The notes under the pieces: generated by a model
The model's database searches: none
Seen by the model: the letters and a program-made list of their open reading frames with translations, nothing else
What the model was told of the DNA's origin: nothing
Part shown: positions 57,142-64,000 of the stretch, in pieces
Position numbering within the stretch: the first letter of the stretch is position 1
Layout of the letters: each line of letters starts with the position of its first letter
Source: Dyella sp. OK004
GTDB lineage: Bacteria > Pseudomonadota > Gammaproteobacteria > Xanthomonadales > Rhodanobacteraceae
Assembly: GCF_900114495.1 (NCBI RefSeq)
Contig: NZ_FOZI01000004.1
Span: forward strand, 124,001-188,000
Direction of reading: 5' to 3'
DNA length: 64,000 bases
Program-made: the position numbers and the translations under genes

Positions 57142-57417
57142 ATGGATAGCGGCGACAAGGAAAGGGGCGAACGCGGCGTCGCTTGTAGTCTGTTGAAGCT
57201 GTCCGATGGCCGCCTTCGGGTCGTACTGGACGATGTCAGGAATCTCGCGCCCGGTGAGTTGGGGCCATGGCAGCACGAGGTCTTCGTGACGTTCAAGGAT
57301 TACGAACGGGCAGCGCTGTCTTCGCTGGATCTACCTGAAGATGAGTTGGCGGCATTTGGGCACTACGTTCTGGCGCGTTTGCTCGCGGCAAATGGCTTGC
57401 TATGGTCGGAACCGTAA
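57142..57417 (+). CDS. Hypothetical small cytoplasmic protein
   Basis: This 91-residue protein reads MDSGDKERGERGVACSLLKL at the start, GRLRVVLDDVRNLAPGELG in the middle and EDELAAFGHYVLARLLAANG near the end. The beta-then-helix pattern suggests a compact fold. AAGGAGACGAC precedes the ATG, a strong ribosome site. It lies between palindromes q and r as a single-gene unit. No family recognised. Confidence 0.68.
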   Translation: MDSGDKERGERGVACSLLKLSDGRLRVVLDDVRNLAPGELGPWQHEVFVTFKDYERAALSSLDLPEDELAAFGHYVLARLLAANGLLWSEP

Positions 57418-57418
57418 G

Positions 57419-57442
57419 GTCCGCTTCCGACCTGAAGCGGAC
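57419..57442 (+). repeat. Cassette-end palindrome, copy r (near consensus)
   Basis: GTCCGCTTC-CGACCT-GAAGCGGAC, only 2 bases after the preceding stop codon. Confidence 0.88.
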
Positions 57443-57523
57443 ACGAGGTGGGGCGGTCTAGAATCTGACCGCGAGTGCATGTATCTCAGGATACAAAGAA
57501 AGACCTACACGAGGGATTGCGAT

Positions 57524-57877
57524 ATGCAGTCGAGCCTTATTGCCATATTGCCATGCAATGATCTTGATCGTACCGAGGCGTTCTTCGTACGGCTTGGCTT
57601 CAAGCGTGAGCACGATAGTTCTGGAGACTATCGAATGCTTGCCGATGGGTTCGGTGCTCAAATCCATCTTAATCAGGCTGTGGAAGGGTGGCTCGTGCCG
57701 GGGAGTAATCCATTTGGGCTCTACCTCTACCGCAAGGATGTAGACGAGCTTGCCACTGCATTTCGTGACGAAATCGACGCTGAACCTAGCGACAAACCGT
57801 GGGGCATGTACGAGTTCGCCCTGAATGCTCCTGACGACATGCTGGTTAGAGTGGGGTGGCCGACTCATCTCCGCTAG
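57524..57877 (+). CDS. VOC family (glyoxalase/bleomycin-resistance-like) protein 2
   Basis: This 117-residue VOC-fold protein has ILPCNDLDRTEAFFVRLGF, GFGAQIHLNQAVEG, NPFGLYLYRKDVDELATAF and the end PWGMYEFALNAPDDMLVRVGW. It parallels the VOC protein at 34959 in order and length but is only moderately similar, so it is not a recent duplicate. Resistance to a small toxic compound or a detoxifying reaction is the family expectation. It lies between palindromes r and s. Confidence 0.85.
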   Translation: MQSSLIAILPCNDLDRTEAFFVRLGFKREHDSSGDYRMLADGFGAQIHLNQAVEGWLVPGSNPFGLYLYRKDVDELATAFRDEIDAEPSDKPWGMYEFALNAPDDMLVRVGWPTHLR

Positions 57878-58013
57878 CCGGAACTTAGAGCGTCTTTTAG
57901 GTCTATCAGACTGGGGCGCGGCTTCTGCGTTACAAACGGACAGATACTCAGTACGAAGAGCTCGGGCCATTCGGTTTCTAGCTCGATCATGTGAGATATG
58001 GCTTTGATTCCGA

Positions 58014-58039
58014 ATGTCCGCTTCCCCCAAAGCAGACAT
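58014..58039 (+). repeat. Cassette-end palindrome, copy s
   Basis: ATGTCCGCTTC-CCCC-AAAGCAGACAT. It is the left boundary of duplicated unit copy 2; its right arm and following bases are identical to those of copy b at 34271-34297. Confidence 0.8.
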
Positions 58040-58080
58040 CGTCTAAATTAGGGATTGTTGCCTTTAAGGGGAGAGGGAAC

Positions 58081-58200
58081 TTGTTTCCATTGCAATCTAA
58101 GAATTTGCGTCGACTCGCTCAGATTCGCTCGATTCTCTACCTCGTAATGATGGTCGTGGGTTTCGTGTTATTGGGCATCAGTATGCTCAGGAAGCACTGA
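58081..58200 (+). CDS. 39-residue membrane peptide (duplicated unit, copy 2)
   Basis: This is the second copy of the tiny gene at 34339-34458, with the same TTG start and the same leader CCTTTAAGGGGAGAGGGAAC. The encoded peptide is identical (FPLQSKNLRRLAQIRS, membrane segment LYLVMMVVGFVLLGISM, end LRKH). Four base changes, all synonymous, separate the two. Identity continues past the stop for about 30 bases and ends at the next palindrome. That makes the whole palindrome-to-palindrome unit the object that was duplicated. Confidence 0.75.
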   Translation: MFPLQSKNLRRLAQIRSILYLVMMVVGFVLLGISMLRKH

Positions 58201-58231
58201 GCTAAGCGCGCGCCGATAGGCGACTCAAGAC

Positions 58232-58255
58232 GTCCGCTTCCGTCCCGAAGCGGAC
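58232..58255 (+). repeat. Cassette-end palindrome, copy t
   Basis: GTCCGCTTC-CGTCCC-GAAGCGGAC, 31 bases after the 39-residue peptide gene. It is the right boundary of duplicated unit copy 2. Confidence 0.88.
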
Positions 58256-58279
58256 AGTTCCTGACGGATAGACTGACCG

Positions 58280-58558
58280 TTGGTGCAAAGGGAGAGGGGC
58301 GATGCGAGCTCGCTGGAAGATTGGAACAACGGCTGGGTTGAGATTGAGATGGGATTGTCCAGTTCGGACATCGACCGCCTCATCGGTTTGCTGCAGATGA
58401 TCAAGGCTGATCCTGACCAGCATTTCCATGCCACCAGTGACTTTGTCGGCAAGGGCGGGATCGGCAAGATCACCTTTTACATCCAGCAGCCGGAAGAGGC
58501 TGACAACCTGAGCATTGATGGCCGAGCGCTGGGAGTTGGCGAGTCGATCGCGCTATAG
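58280..58558 (+). CDS. Small hypothetical protein, start uncertain
   Basis: The frame encodes up to 92 residues with SLEDWNNGWVEIEMGLSSSD, LLQMIKADPDQHFHATSDF and the beta-rich end GKITFYIQQPEEADNLSI. It resembles immunity-type or enzyme-inhibitor small proteins, without a firm family. Its start is unclear: TTG 58280 and GTG 58283 have no ribosome site, while the only ATG with one (58302, behind GGGAGAGGGG) is in the +1 frame. A frameshift near the 5' end is possible, as in the EF-Tu-like gene at 34488. Confidence 0.55.
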   Translation: MVQRERGDASSLEDWNNGWVEIEMGLSSSDIDRLIGLLQMIKADPDQHFHATSDFVGKGGIGKITFYIQQPEEADNLSIDGRALGVGESIAL

Positions 58559-58565
58559 GTGGAGT

Positions 58566-58588
58566 GTCCACTTCCACCAGAAGCGGAC
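58566..58588 (+). repeat. Cassette-end palindrome, copy u (shortened)
   Basis: TGTCCACTTC-CACC-AGAAGCGGAC, 8 bases after the preceding stop codon. Confidence 0.75.
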
Positions 58589-58650
58589 GCGTTTTGGTGT
58601 GGTGCCTAATCGATCAACGTAGTGTCTTGGACGAACACAAGGACGCGCCA

Positions 58651-58902
58651 GTGAAGGTACTGACTACTTTTTGCATATCGTCGCTGATCTCGATGGCTAC
58701 GATATTGGTGTTAATGCTCATATCCAGCTATTTCGATCCGCACTCTTTCAAGCCGGTGATTGCCCTGGGCATTGCAACAGGTATCGGGCTTGCCAGGGCA
58801 ATTTCTAGTTGGAAAGAACTGTCGCGGGATATCTCCGCAGTGGTGACCGGTTTCTTAGTCGGGCTTTGCTACTTTCTGTCCGCTCTTTTCAATGGCGGAT
58901 AA
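58651..58902 (+). CDS. Small membrane protein
   Basis: This 83-residue protein has two to three hydrophobic segments (about 2-24, 36-52 and 62-82). GTG 58651 follows AAGGACGCGCCA; the longer frame starts inside the palindrome and is rejected. KVLTTFCISSLISMATILVL is followed by DPHSFKPVIALGIATGIG and TGFLVGLCYFLSALF. It lies between palindromes u and v. No family recognised. Confidence 0.6.
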   Translation: MKVLTTFCISSLISMATILVLMLISSYFDPHSFKPVIALGIATGIGLARAISSWKELSRDISAVVTGFLVGLCYFLSALFNGG

Positions 58903-58943
58903 ATGTTGCTATGAGAAGAGCTTTCGTTGCAAAGATATCGAAG

Positions 58944-58969
58944 GTCCGCTTCCGACCCAAAGCAGACAT
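58944..58969 (+). repeat. Cassette-end palindrome, copy v
   Basis: GTCCGCTTC-CGACCC-AAAGCAGACAT, 42 bases after the preceding stop codon. It is the last copy in the window and marks the right end of the second block. Confidence 0.85.
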
Positions 58970-59066
58970 CACGCGTCATGGTGACTAACCCTCGAAGAGC
59001 GCGCAAACGAGCTGCGCGTGTGCTCACAACCGGCTAGAAACGTCACCCCGTGCTGTTAGATCACCA

Positions 59067-59663
59067 TCAACGAGAAGCAAGCCGCGCGACGAGCTGCGCC
59101 TTCACGCTCGGCCATTCCTCGCGCACGATGCTGTAGAGCGCGGTGTCTCTGGCGTTGCCGTTGGGCTCGATCTTGTCCTTGCGCATGACGCCTTCGAACG
59201 TCGCGCCGATCTTCTCGAGCGCACGCCTGGATCTGGCGTTGTCGGCCTTGGCCCGAAACTGGACACGATTCGCACCGAGAGTTTCGAAGCAATGCTCAAG
59301 CAGGAGCAGCTTGCACTCGGTGTTGATGCCGGTCCCCCAGAATTCGCACGCCATCCAGGTGACGCCGATTTCGATTTTCTTGTCGTGAGGATGGATATCG
59401 AGCAGCCGGGTGGTGCCGATGATTTGGCCGCTGCCGGCAAGGCACATCAGGAGCGGGTAGACCTTGCCGTGCTCCCTATCCCGCAGGGCCGCCTTGAAGT
59501 TGGGGTAAAAGATGGCGGGATCGGAATAAGCCACCGACGTGAGTCGCCAGATGTTGGGGTCGCGGCTGACGTTGAAGAGTTCGTCCAGGGTTTCTTCCTC
59601 CACCGGACGAAGCTCAACCAGGCGACCCTTGAGGATCAGCGGGTGTTGCAGCCATTGCGTCAT
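59067..59663 (-). CDS. GNAT acetyltransferase (RimJ/RimL-like) 2
   Basis: This 198-residue protein has the RimJ/RimL pattern: LKGRLVELRPVEEETLDELF, then IIGTTRLLDIHPHDKKIEIG, FWGTGINTECKLLLLEHCFE with the acetyl-CoA loop, and NARSRRALEKIGATFEGV. It is not closely similar to the GNAT at 42526. It is on the minus strand outside the array. ATG 59663 was chosen because the N-terminal extension has no family pattern. Acceptor unknown. Confidence 0.9.
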   Translation of the reverse strand: MTQWLQHPLILKGRLVELRPVEEETLDELFNVSRDPNIWRLTSVAYSDPAIFYPNFKAALRDREHGKVYPLLMCLAGSGQIIGTTRLLDIHPHDKKIEIGVTWMACEFWGTGINTECKLLLLEHCFETLGANRVQFRAKADNARSRRALEKIGATFEGVMRKDKIEPNGNARDTALYSIVREEWPSVKAQLVARLASR

Positions 59664-59816
59664 CAAAATGCACCTGTGGCGGTCGAGTTCGCACGTCGGT
59701 CGGTGCGGGTGGCGTATTACACAACCGACAGCAGACTTTTCAGCGTCGCGATGGAGGCAATTCGGGGCAAGTCCCATCACGGATGGTACGCAGCGACGTC
59801 GCTACGCCAGCAACCA

Positions 59817-60701
59817 TCAGTTCGCCAACGGCTCGGTTAGCGTGGGTCGCTGCACACTCAACGCCGTGCCGGCCGCCGCCACGATGATCGCCACGATCGC
59901 CAGCCATTGCAGCAGACTGAGTCGTTCGCCCAGCAACGCCACACCCGCCATCGCCGCGACGGCCGGCTCAAGGCTCAGCAAAGTGCTGAAGGTGCGCGCC
60001 GGCAGTTTGGTCAGCGCGATCATTTCGAGCGTATACGGCAGTGCCGAGCTGAGCACAGCCACGCCCAATGCAAACGGCAGCAGTGCCGGTGACAGCAGGG
60101 CACTGCCGGCATGCGCGACGCCAAACGGAATCGCCAGCAAGGCGCCGATCGAAGTGCCCAGCGTTACGGCATCCGCGCCGTAGGCCGCGCCCGCCTTCTT
60201 GCCCAGTACGATGTACAGCGCCCAGCCCACGCCAGCGGCCAGTGCATACATCACGCCCACCGGATCGAGCGCCTGTGCCTGCTCGCGCAGCGGCAGCAAC
60301 AAGGCCAGCCCGGCGATCACCAGTGCAATCCAGACAAAGTCGAGCAGCCGGCGCGAGCCGAACAGCGCGAGCGCGAGCGGCCCGGTGAATTCCAGCGCCA
60401 CCGCGATGCCCAGGGGGATCGTGCGCAGCGACATATAGAACACCAGGTTCATCGCACCTATCGAAAGGCCATAACCCCATAGCGCGCGCCAGTCGCGCTG
60501 ACCGCCCAACCGCCGCCACGGCCGCCGCCATAACAGCAGGATCAGCGCACTCAGCCCTAACCGATAAGCCGTAGCGCCCTGGGCGCCGACCTGCGGGAAC
60601 AGGTGTTTGGCCAGCGATGCACCGCACTGATACGAAACCATGGCGATCAACAGCACGCCAATCGCAAGCGCGACGGGAGCAACAGCGGAACGTGACGACA
60701 T
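59817..60701 (-). CDS. EamA/RhtA-like inner-membrane transporter
   Basis: This 294-residue protein has ten membrane segments and the duplicated EamA repeat. It resembles RhtA (threonine/homoserine exporter): LLIAMVSYQCGASLAKHLFP, AYRLGLSALILLLWRRPW, and RTFSTLLSLEPAVAAMAGVA in the second half. It would export an amino acid or related metabolite driven by the proton gradient. ATG 60701 begins the first segment; the upstream frame is rejected. It is a single gene. Confidence 0.85.
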   Translation of the reverse strand: MSSRSAVAPVALAIGVLLIAMVSYQCGASLAKHLFPQVGAQGATAYRLGLSALILLLWRRPWRRLGGQRDWRALWGYGLSIGAMNLVFYMSLRTIPLGIAVALEFTGPLALALFGSRRLLDFVWIALVIAGLALLLPLREQAQALDPVGVMYALAAGVGWALYIVLGKKAGAAYGADAVTLGTSIGALLAIPFGVAHAGSALLSPALLPFALGVAVLSSALPYTLEMIALTKLPARTFSTLLSLEPAVAAMAGVALLGERLSLLQWLAIVAIIVAAAGTALSVQRPTLTEPLAN

Positions 60702-60955
60702 GAGTGATGCCTGGGGGAGAGCAGTCCGTACATGATGCCCGCAAGGCGGGACGAAGCCCACCAGGTTGGCCGCCTCATCGTCGCCATTGCTGACAGCCGT
60801 TGACAGTAGTGGGTGGTACGACGCGCTTGCCCGAAAAAATCCACGGAAGCGACCGCTGCCAGTCCGAGTCGGCATGCAGGATGAGACAAAGGGGGCTACC
60901 TGATTTCCTGTCTCGATCGCACAACGCTGGCCGAGCGCCAAAAGGGAGGAGCGTC

Positions 60956-61864
60956 ATGAAGCTGTGGACCATTGCCGTGTGTCTGCTGGCGATGTGCGGA
61001 AGCGTGTATGCGCAAACGACGGTCTGGCAGCCCGCCGCCGGGCACACCCAAATACCGATATGGCCGGGAGCAGCGCCCGGCGTGAAGCCAGCGCCAGGGC
61101 CGGAAACCTACACGCGGGGAGCGGCGACCAACGTGACCCAGCCCACGATGACGGTCTATGCCGCCAAGGGGCAGAACACCGGCGCCGCGGTCGTTGTGTT
61201 TCCGGGCGGCGGCTTCCAAATCCTCGCCATGGACCTCGAAGGCACCGAGATCTGCGATTGGCTGACTTCCAGAGGCATCACATGTGTCTTGCTGAAGTAC
61301 CGCGTCCCGAGCGTGCCGTATGTCTGGCAATGCGATTGCCGTCCCCACAATCTGACGACATCGGTGCCGTCATTGCAGGACGCACAGAGAACGCTGAGGT
61401 TAGTGCGCTCTCACGCTGCGGAATGGCACATCGACCCACACAAAGTGGGCGTGCTCGGTTTTTCCGCAGGCGGGTATCTGGTGGCGGAAGTGAGCACGCG
61501 CTTTAAAGGTCGCCTGTATAAACCGGTAGACGCGGCCGACCAAGAAAGCAGCCGTCCTGATTTCGCCGTAGCGGTTTACCCAGGGCATCTTGTGACCGAT
61601 AGCGATACGTTGAATCCCAATGTTCCGGTCTCCCACGAGACACCGCCCACGTTCCTGGTGCAGGCGGAAGACGACAACGTGGATGGTGTGCAACAAGCGC
61701 TGGTTTACTACGCCGCACTGAAGAAGGCCGACGTACCGGTCGAGATGCATCTGTATGCACAGGGCGGCCATGCGTTCGGCTTGCGGCCGACGCAGTATCC
61801 AATTAGCGGTTGGCCCAAGCTGGTCGAGGTGTGGCTGCAGACGATCGGTATCGTCAAGGGTTGA
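60956..61864 (+). CDS. Secreted alpha/beta hydrolase (acetyl esterase-like)
   Basis: This 302-residue protein has a signal peptide (MKLWTIAVCLLAMCGSVYAQ). IPIWPGAAPGVKP near residue 35 and VVVFPGGGFQIL (oxyanion-hole HGGG-like) are typical of secreted esterases linked to xylan and related polysaccharide use. The nucleophile is in GFSAGGYL; the acid Asp lies in QAEDDNVDG and the His in GGHAFGL. GGGAGGAGCGTC precedes the ATG. It is a single gene followed by the second inverted-repeat element. Confidence 0.85.
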   Translation: MKLWTIAVCLLAMCGSVYAQTTVWQPAAGHTQIPIWPGAAPGVKPAPGPETYTRGAATNVTQPTMTVYAAKGQNTGAAVVVFPGGGFQILAMDLEGTEICDWLTSRGITCVLLKYRVPSVPYVWQCDCRPHNLTTSVPSLQDAQRTLRLVRSHAAEWHIDPHKVGVLGFSAGGYLVAEVSTRFKGRLYKPVDAADQESSRPDFAVAVYPGHLVTDSDTLNPNVPVSHETPPTFLVQAEDDNVDGVQQALVYYAALKKADVPVEMHLYAQGGHAFGLRPTQYPISGWPKLVEVWLQTIGIVKG

Positions 61865-61927
61865 GAGGTTGATTTGAAATGTTTGCTCCCTCCTCTAGAT
61901 CGTCTCACGAGACTCCCTCGAATCACC

Positions 61928-62040
61928 GTCATTCCGGCGAAGGCCGGAATCCAGTCGAGTGAGCCGTGCGAAGCACTCAACATAGATTTTGTGTGCTTCG
62001 CACGCATGCCTAACTGGATTCCGGCCTTCGCCGGAATGAC
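61928..62040. repeat. Long inverted-repeat element, copy 2
   Basis: It has the same 20-base arms as copy 1: GTCATTCCGGCGAAGGCCGG at 61928-61947 and its complement at 62021-62040. The interior shares AGCACTCAACATAGA and GTGTGCTTCG with copy 1. The two copies lie about 35 kb apart, outside the cassette array. Confidence 0.88.
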
Positions 62041-62079
62041 GGCTTGGAGCTTCATGGAGTGACTGAGGCTCAGGGCTAA

Positions 62080-63051
62080 TCAGTGGATCCCATGCGCCCG
62101 CAGCACATCCCCAATATCCACACGCCAGATATTGCGCGACCCATTGAGCGGCCCGCTTAGCCGCTTCTGCAGCGAGGCCGCATCGTCGCGCGGTTTGGGA
62201 AAGCGCACTTCTTCCTGGCGGTTGCTGGATACGTAGAGCTCACCGAAGCCCGGCCCCAGCGTGGGCGCGTTCTCCAGGCTCGCGGTGTTCACGTCGCCGC
62301 CCAGGTGTTCAGGCTTGCTCCAACTGCCGTCGGTCTGGTGGAAGGCGATGTAGATGTCGGCGCTGCCAAGTGAGTCGCCTTCGTTTCCGGCGAAGAGCAG
62401 GAAGCGGCCTTGCGGATCGACGCAGGGATCCATGCGGTTGTGCGAGAGGTCGCCCAGTTCCACGCGCTGCGGTGCGGAGTAGGCGTTGCCCGCAGGGTGC
62501 ACCACGTAGATCTGGTAGAGCTTGCCGGAGTCGGCGCGATGGGCGGAGAAATAGATGTCGCCATTGGCCGCCACCGAGGGGTTGTAGAGCATGGCGCCTT
62601 CGTTGAGTGCGCCTTCCACGTGCACGGGTTCGCCCCAGTGGCCGCCGGTCTGGCGCTCGACATACCAGAGGTTGGTGCCTGCAAAGGTCTGTCCGCCCAT
62701 CTCGGCAACCACGGGCGCGCCGCCTGCATGCGGCGGACGGTTGGAGACAAAGTACAGGCGCTTGCCGTCTGGCGCGTAGGCGGGTTCGGAGTCGTGCCAT
62801 TGGCCGGAGAACGAGGCCACTTCCGGTGCCGACCACCCGTTGCCGCGGCGCTGCGAGACCATGATGGTGTCGTCTTTCTCGGCGAAGTCGGAGCGCAGGA
62901 AGTACAGCGTCTTGCCGTCCGGCGACAGTGCGGCGGTGGTCTCCTGCAGGCCGGTGGAAATGACACCGGGGCCGAGCAGTTCGGCGGCTTTCACGGGCCC
63001 GCTGCAGGCCAGCGCAAAAGCTGTGGCCCAGGCAAAGGTTTTCAACGTCAT
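62080..63051 (-). CDS. Secreted PD40/TolB-like beta-propeller protein
   Basis: This 323-residue protein has a signal peptide (MTLKTFAWATAFALACSGPV). The mature part consists of PD40-type propeller blades: AALSPDGKTLYFLRSDF, SEPAYAPDGKRLYFVSNRP, YNPSVAANGDIYFSAHR and MDPCVDPQGRFLLFAGN. Such proteins bind peptides or act near TolB-like scaffolds in the periplasm. ATG 63051 gives the signal peptide. It lies on the same strand as, and downstream of, the LytTR regulator gene, with a 130-bp gap. Confidence 0.85.
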   Translation of the reverse strand: MTLKTFAWATAFALACSGPVKAAELLGPGVISTGLQETTAALSPDGKTLYFLRSDFAEKDDTIMVSQRRGNGWSAPEVASFSGQWHDSEPAYAPDGKRLYFVSNRPPHAGGAPVVAEMGGQTFAGTNLWYVERQTGGHWGEPVHVEGALNEGAMLYNPSVAANGDIYFSAHRADSGKLYQIYVVHPAGNAYSAPQRVELGDLSHNRMDPCVDPQGRFLLFAGNEGDSLGSADIYIAFHQTDGSWSKPEHLGGDVNTASLENAPTLGPGFGELYVSSNRQEEVRFPKPRDDAASLQKRLSGPLNGSRNIWRVDIGDVLRAHGIH

Positions 63052-63181
63052 GCGTGTTCCCTGTCGGTTGACGGATCGATGCGACCTGCCGTCATCATCG
63101 GCAAGGCGAACACAGCGCGCTGTGGTTTTGTGATGAACGGTGGTTGTGATGTGGCGAGCGGTCGCTTGCGCGGGCGGCCGG

Positions 63182-63946
63182 CTAGGCCATGCCCAGCGCG
63201 CGCCGCGCATGCGTGCGGAAGCGACGGCTCAGACTGAGGCGGGTGCCGTTGTGCAACACCACCTCGGCGTTGCCCTGAAACAGCGGATGGATTTCGCGGA
63301 TGCGCTCCACATTGACCAAGGTGCCGCGATGAATGCGCAGGAAGCGCGCCGGGTCCAGCGTATCCAACAGATGCCGCAGCGTTTCGCGATGCAGGTAGCT
63401 GGTGCCGCCGACGTGGATCTGCACGTAGTTGCCGTCCGCGCGAATCCAGTCGATGTCGTCGGTGGCGATCACGCGGATGCTCTCGCCGATACGCACGCTG
63501 ATGCGTTGCGCATGGCCCGGAGCTGGCGGCGCCTGTGGCATTTCCGGTTTGGCGGTGACGTGCGCTTGCATACCTAGCCACTGCTGCCGCACGCGCGCCA
63601 TCGCCTGATCGAAGCGTGTCTGGTCGATCGGCTTGAGTATGTAATCCAGCGCGTTGGCGTCGAAGGCGCGCAACGCATGCTGGCCGTAGGCGGTGGCAAA
63701 CACCACCATCGGCAAGGTCTCCGGCTTCAGCCGGTGCAGCAGTTTGAACCCGTCCATGCCAGGCATGCGGATGTCCAGGAACAGCAGCGCCGGCTCCAGC
63801 GCAGCGATAGCCTGCATGGCCTCGGCGGCGTTGCCGCATTCGCCCACGATCTCGACATCCGGGTGCGCGGCCAGTGCCTGGCGCAGGGCCAGCCGTGCCA
63901 GCACTTCGTCGTCCACCAGTAGGGTGCGGATTGGCGATGGGTTCAT
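63182..63946 (-). CDS. LytTR-type response regulator
   Basis: This 254-residue protein has a receiver domain (LLVDDEVLARLALR, phospho-acceptor Asp58 in LLFLDIRMPGMDG, and conserved Lys in ILKPID) and a C-terminal LytTR DNA-binding domain (YVQIHVGGTSYLHRETLRHL, FLRIHRGTLVNVERI). It should be activated by the sensor kinase whose 3' end overlaps its start by four bases. Regulators of this AlgR/LytR class control surface polysaccharide, pili or biofilm genes; targets here are unknown. Confidence 0.92.
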   Translation of the reverse strand: MNPSPIRTLLVDDEVLARLALRQALAAHPDVEIVGECGNAAEAMQAIAALEPALLFLDIRMPGMDGFKLLHRLKPETLPMVVFATAYGQHALRAFDANALDYILKPIDQTRFDQAMARVRQQWLGMQAHVTAKPEMPQAPPAPGHAQRISVRIGESIRVIATDDIDWIRADGNYVQIHVGGTSYLHRETLRHLLDTLDPARFLRIHRGTLVNVERIREIHPLFQGNAEVVLHNGTRLSLSRRFRTHARRALGMA

Positions 63947-64000
63947 GCGGCGGGCTCCGCTACGTATTCGCGAAACGGAAAGCGCAGCTCCACGCGCGTG
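63943..64000 (-). CDS. C-terminal end of sensor histidine kinase, partial
   Basis: Only the last 18 codons are in the window, reading TRVELRFPFREYVAEPAA before TGA. The stop overlaps the start of the LytTR regulator gene (ATGA), as is common for LytS/AlgZ-type kinase-regulator pairs. The pattern VELRFPF is typical of the end of the HATPase domain in His_kinase-type sensors. The remainder lies beyond the window. Confidence 0.7.
   Translation of the reverse strand, partial: TRVELRFPFREYVAEPAA

Noticed and set aside
33342-58969. Palindromes as canonical integron attC sites
   Set aside because: The copies lack the GTTRRRY/RYYYAAC core pair and the extrahelical-base layout of attC. No integron integrase is seen. 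Only the array logic is similar.
33342-58969. Palindromes as Rho-independent terminators
   Set aside because: Despite strong stems and positions behind stop codons, no T-tract follows any copy.
33342-58969. CRISPR array
   Set aside because: The repeats are spaced by whole genes of varying size and no short regular spacers or cas genes occur.

Overview
The window looks like a chromosome segment of a GC-rich gammaproteobacterium of the Xanthomonadales, most likely the Rhodanobacteraceae (Dyella, Luteibacter or Rhodanobacter type). This placement is an inference. It rests on a type IV secretion effector with a Xanthomonas-type C-terminal recognition domain, a GumB/GumC-like polysaccharide operon with a perfect CRP/Clp-type operator, and general gene content. 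No rRNA, phage or complete insertion sequence was seen.

Layout. 1-1.5 kb: end of an M61-type peptidase gene, tRNA-Arg(CCG), a small membrane protein and a TrmO-type tRNA methyltransferase. 1.6-5.3 kb (minus strand): a split-borosin RiPP locus, with a SonM-like alpha-N-methyltransferase, two paralogous precursor peptides, and a TPR/GGDEF diguanylate cyclase 13 bases behind the second precursor. 5.4-7.6 kb: a secreted protein and a 1-kb non-coding stretch with repeats and regulatory sites. 7.6-19.2 kb: a tightly overlapping exopolysaccharide operon (export lipoprotein, chain-length protein, degenerate BY-kinase, outer-membrane barrel, two alpha/beta hydrolases with altered nucleophiles, GalE, RIFT-barrel protein, flippase, FemAB-like acetyltransferase) without glycosyltransferases. 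19.5-25.2 kb: a type IV secretion/effector module (VirB5, VirB6, two DUF4189 proteins, two membrane or exported proteins, XVIPCD lipase effector). Just beyond it lies a decayed copy of the 3' end of the FemAB gene. 25.6-33 kb: assorted small membrane and secreted proteins, a mono-heme cytochrome c-like protein, a YciI protein and a CPBP protease.

33.3-44.7 kb and 51.9-59.0 kb are the most unusual parts. Small, mostly unrelated plus-strand genes (VOC proteins, acetyltransferases, a DJ-1 protein, an EF-Tu domain III-like protein, tiny membrane and secreted proteins) alternate with at least 22 copies of one palindrome, with arms TGTCCGCTTC and GAAGCGGACA around the loop CGACCC. All copies have the same orientation, and nearly all lie just downstream of a plus-strand stop codon. 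One whole unit occurs twice, 24 kb apart, with breakpoints at the palindromes, and its 39-codon gene differs only at synonymous sites. This resembles an integron cassette array, but with a non-attC end sequence and no integrase in the window.

44.7-51.9 kb and 52-64 kb hold ordinary chromosomal genes: LysR/aldo-keto reductase, FAD monooxygenase, MASE1 sensor, HAD hydrolase, an ECF sigma operon, an LRR protein, RhtA-like exporter, esterase, WD40-like protein and a LytTR two-component pair. Among them is a secreted protein ending in seven CDPIDCNIK repeats.
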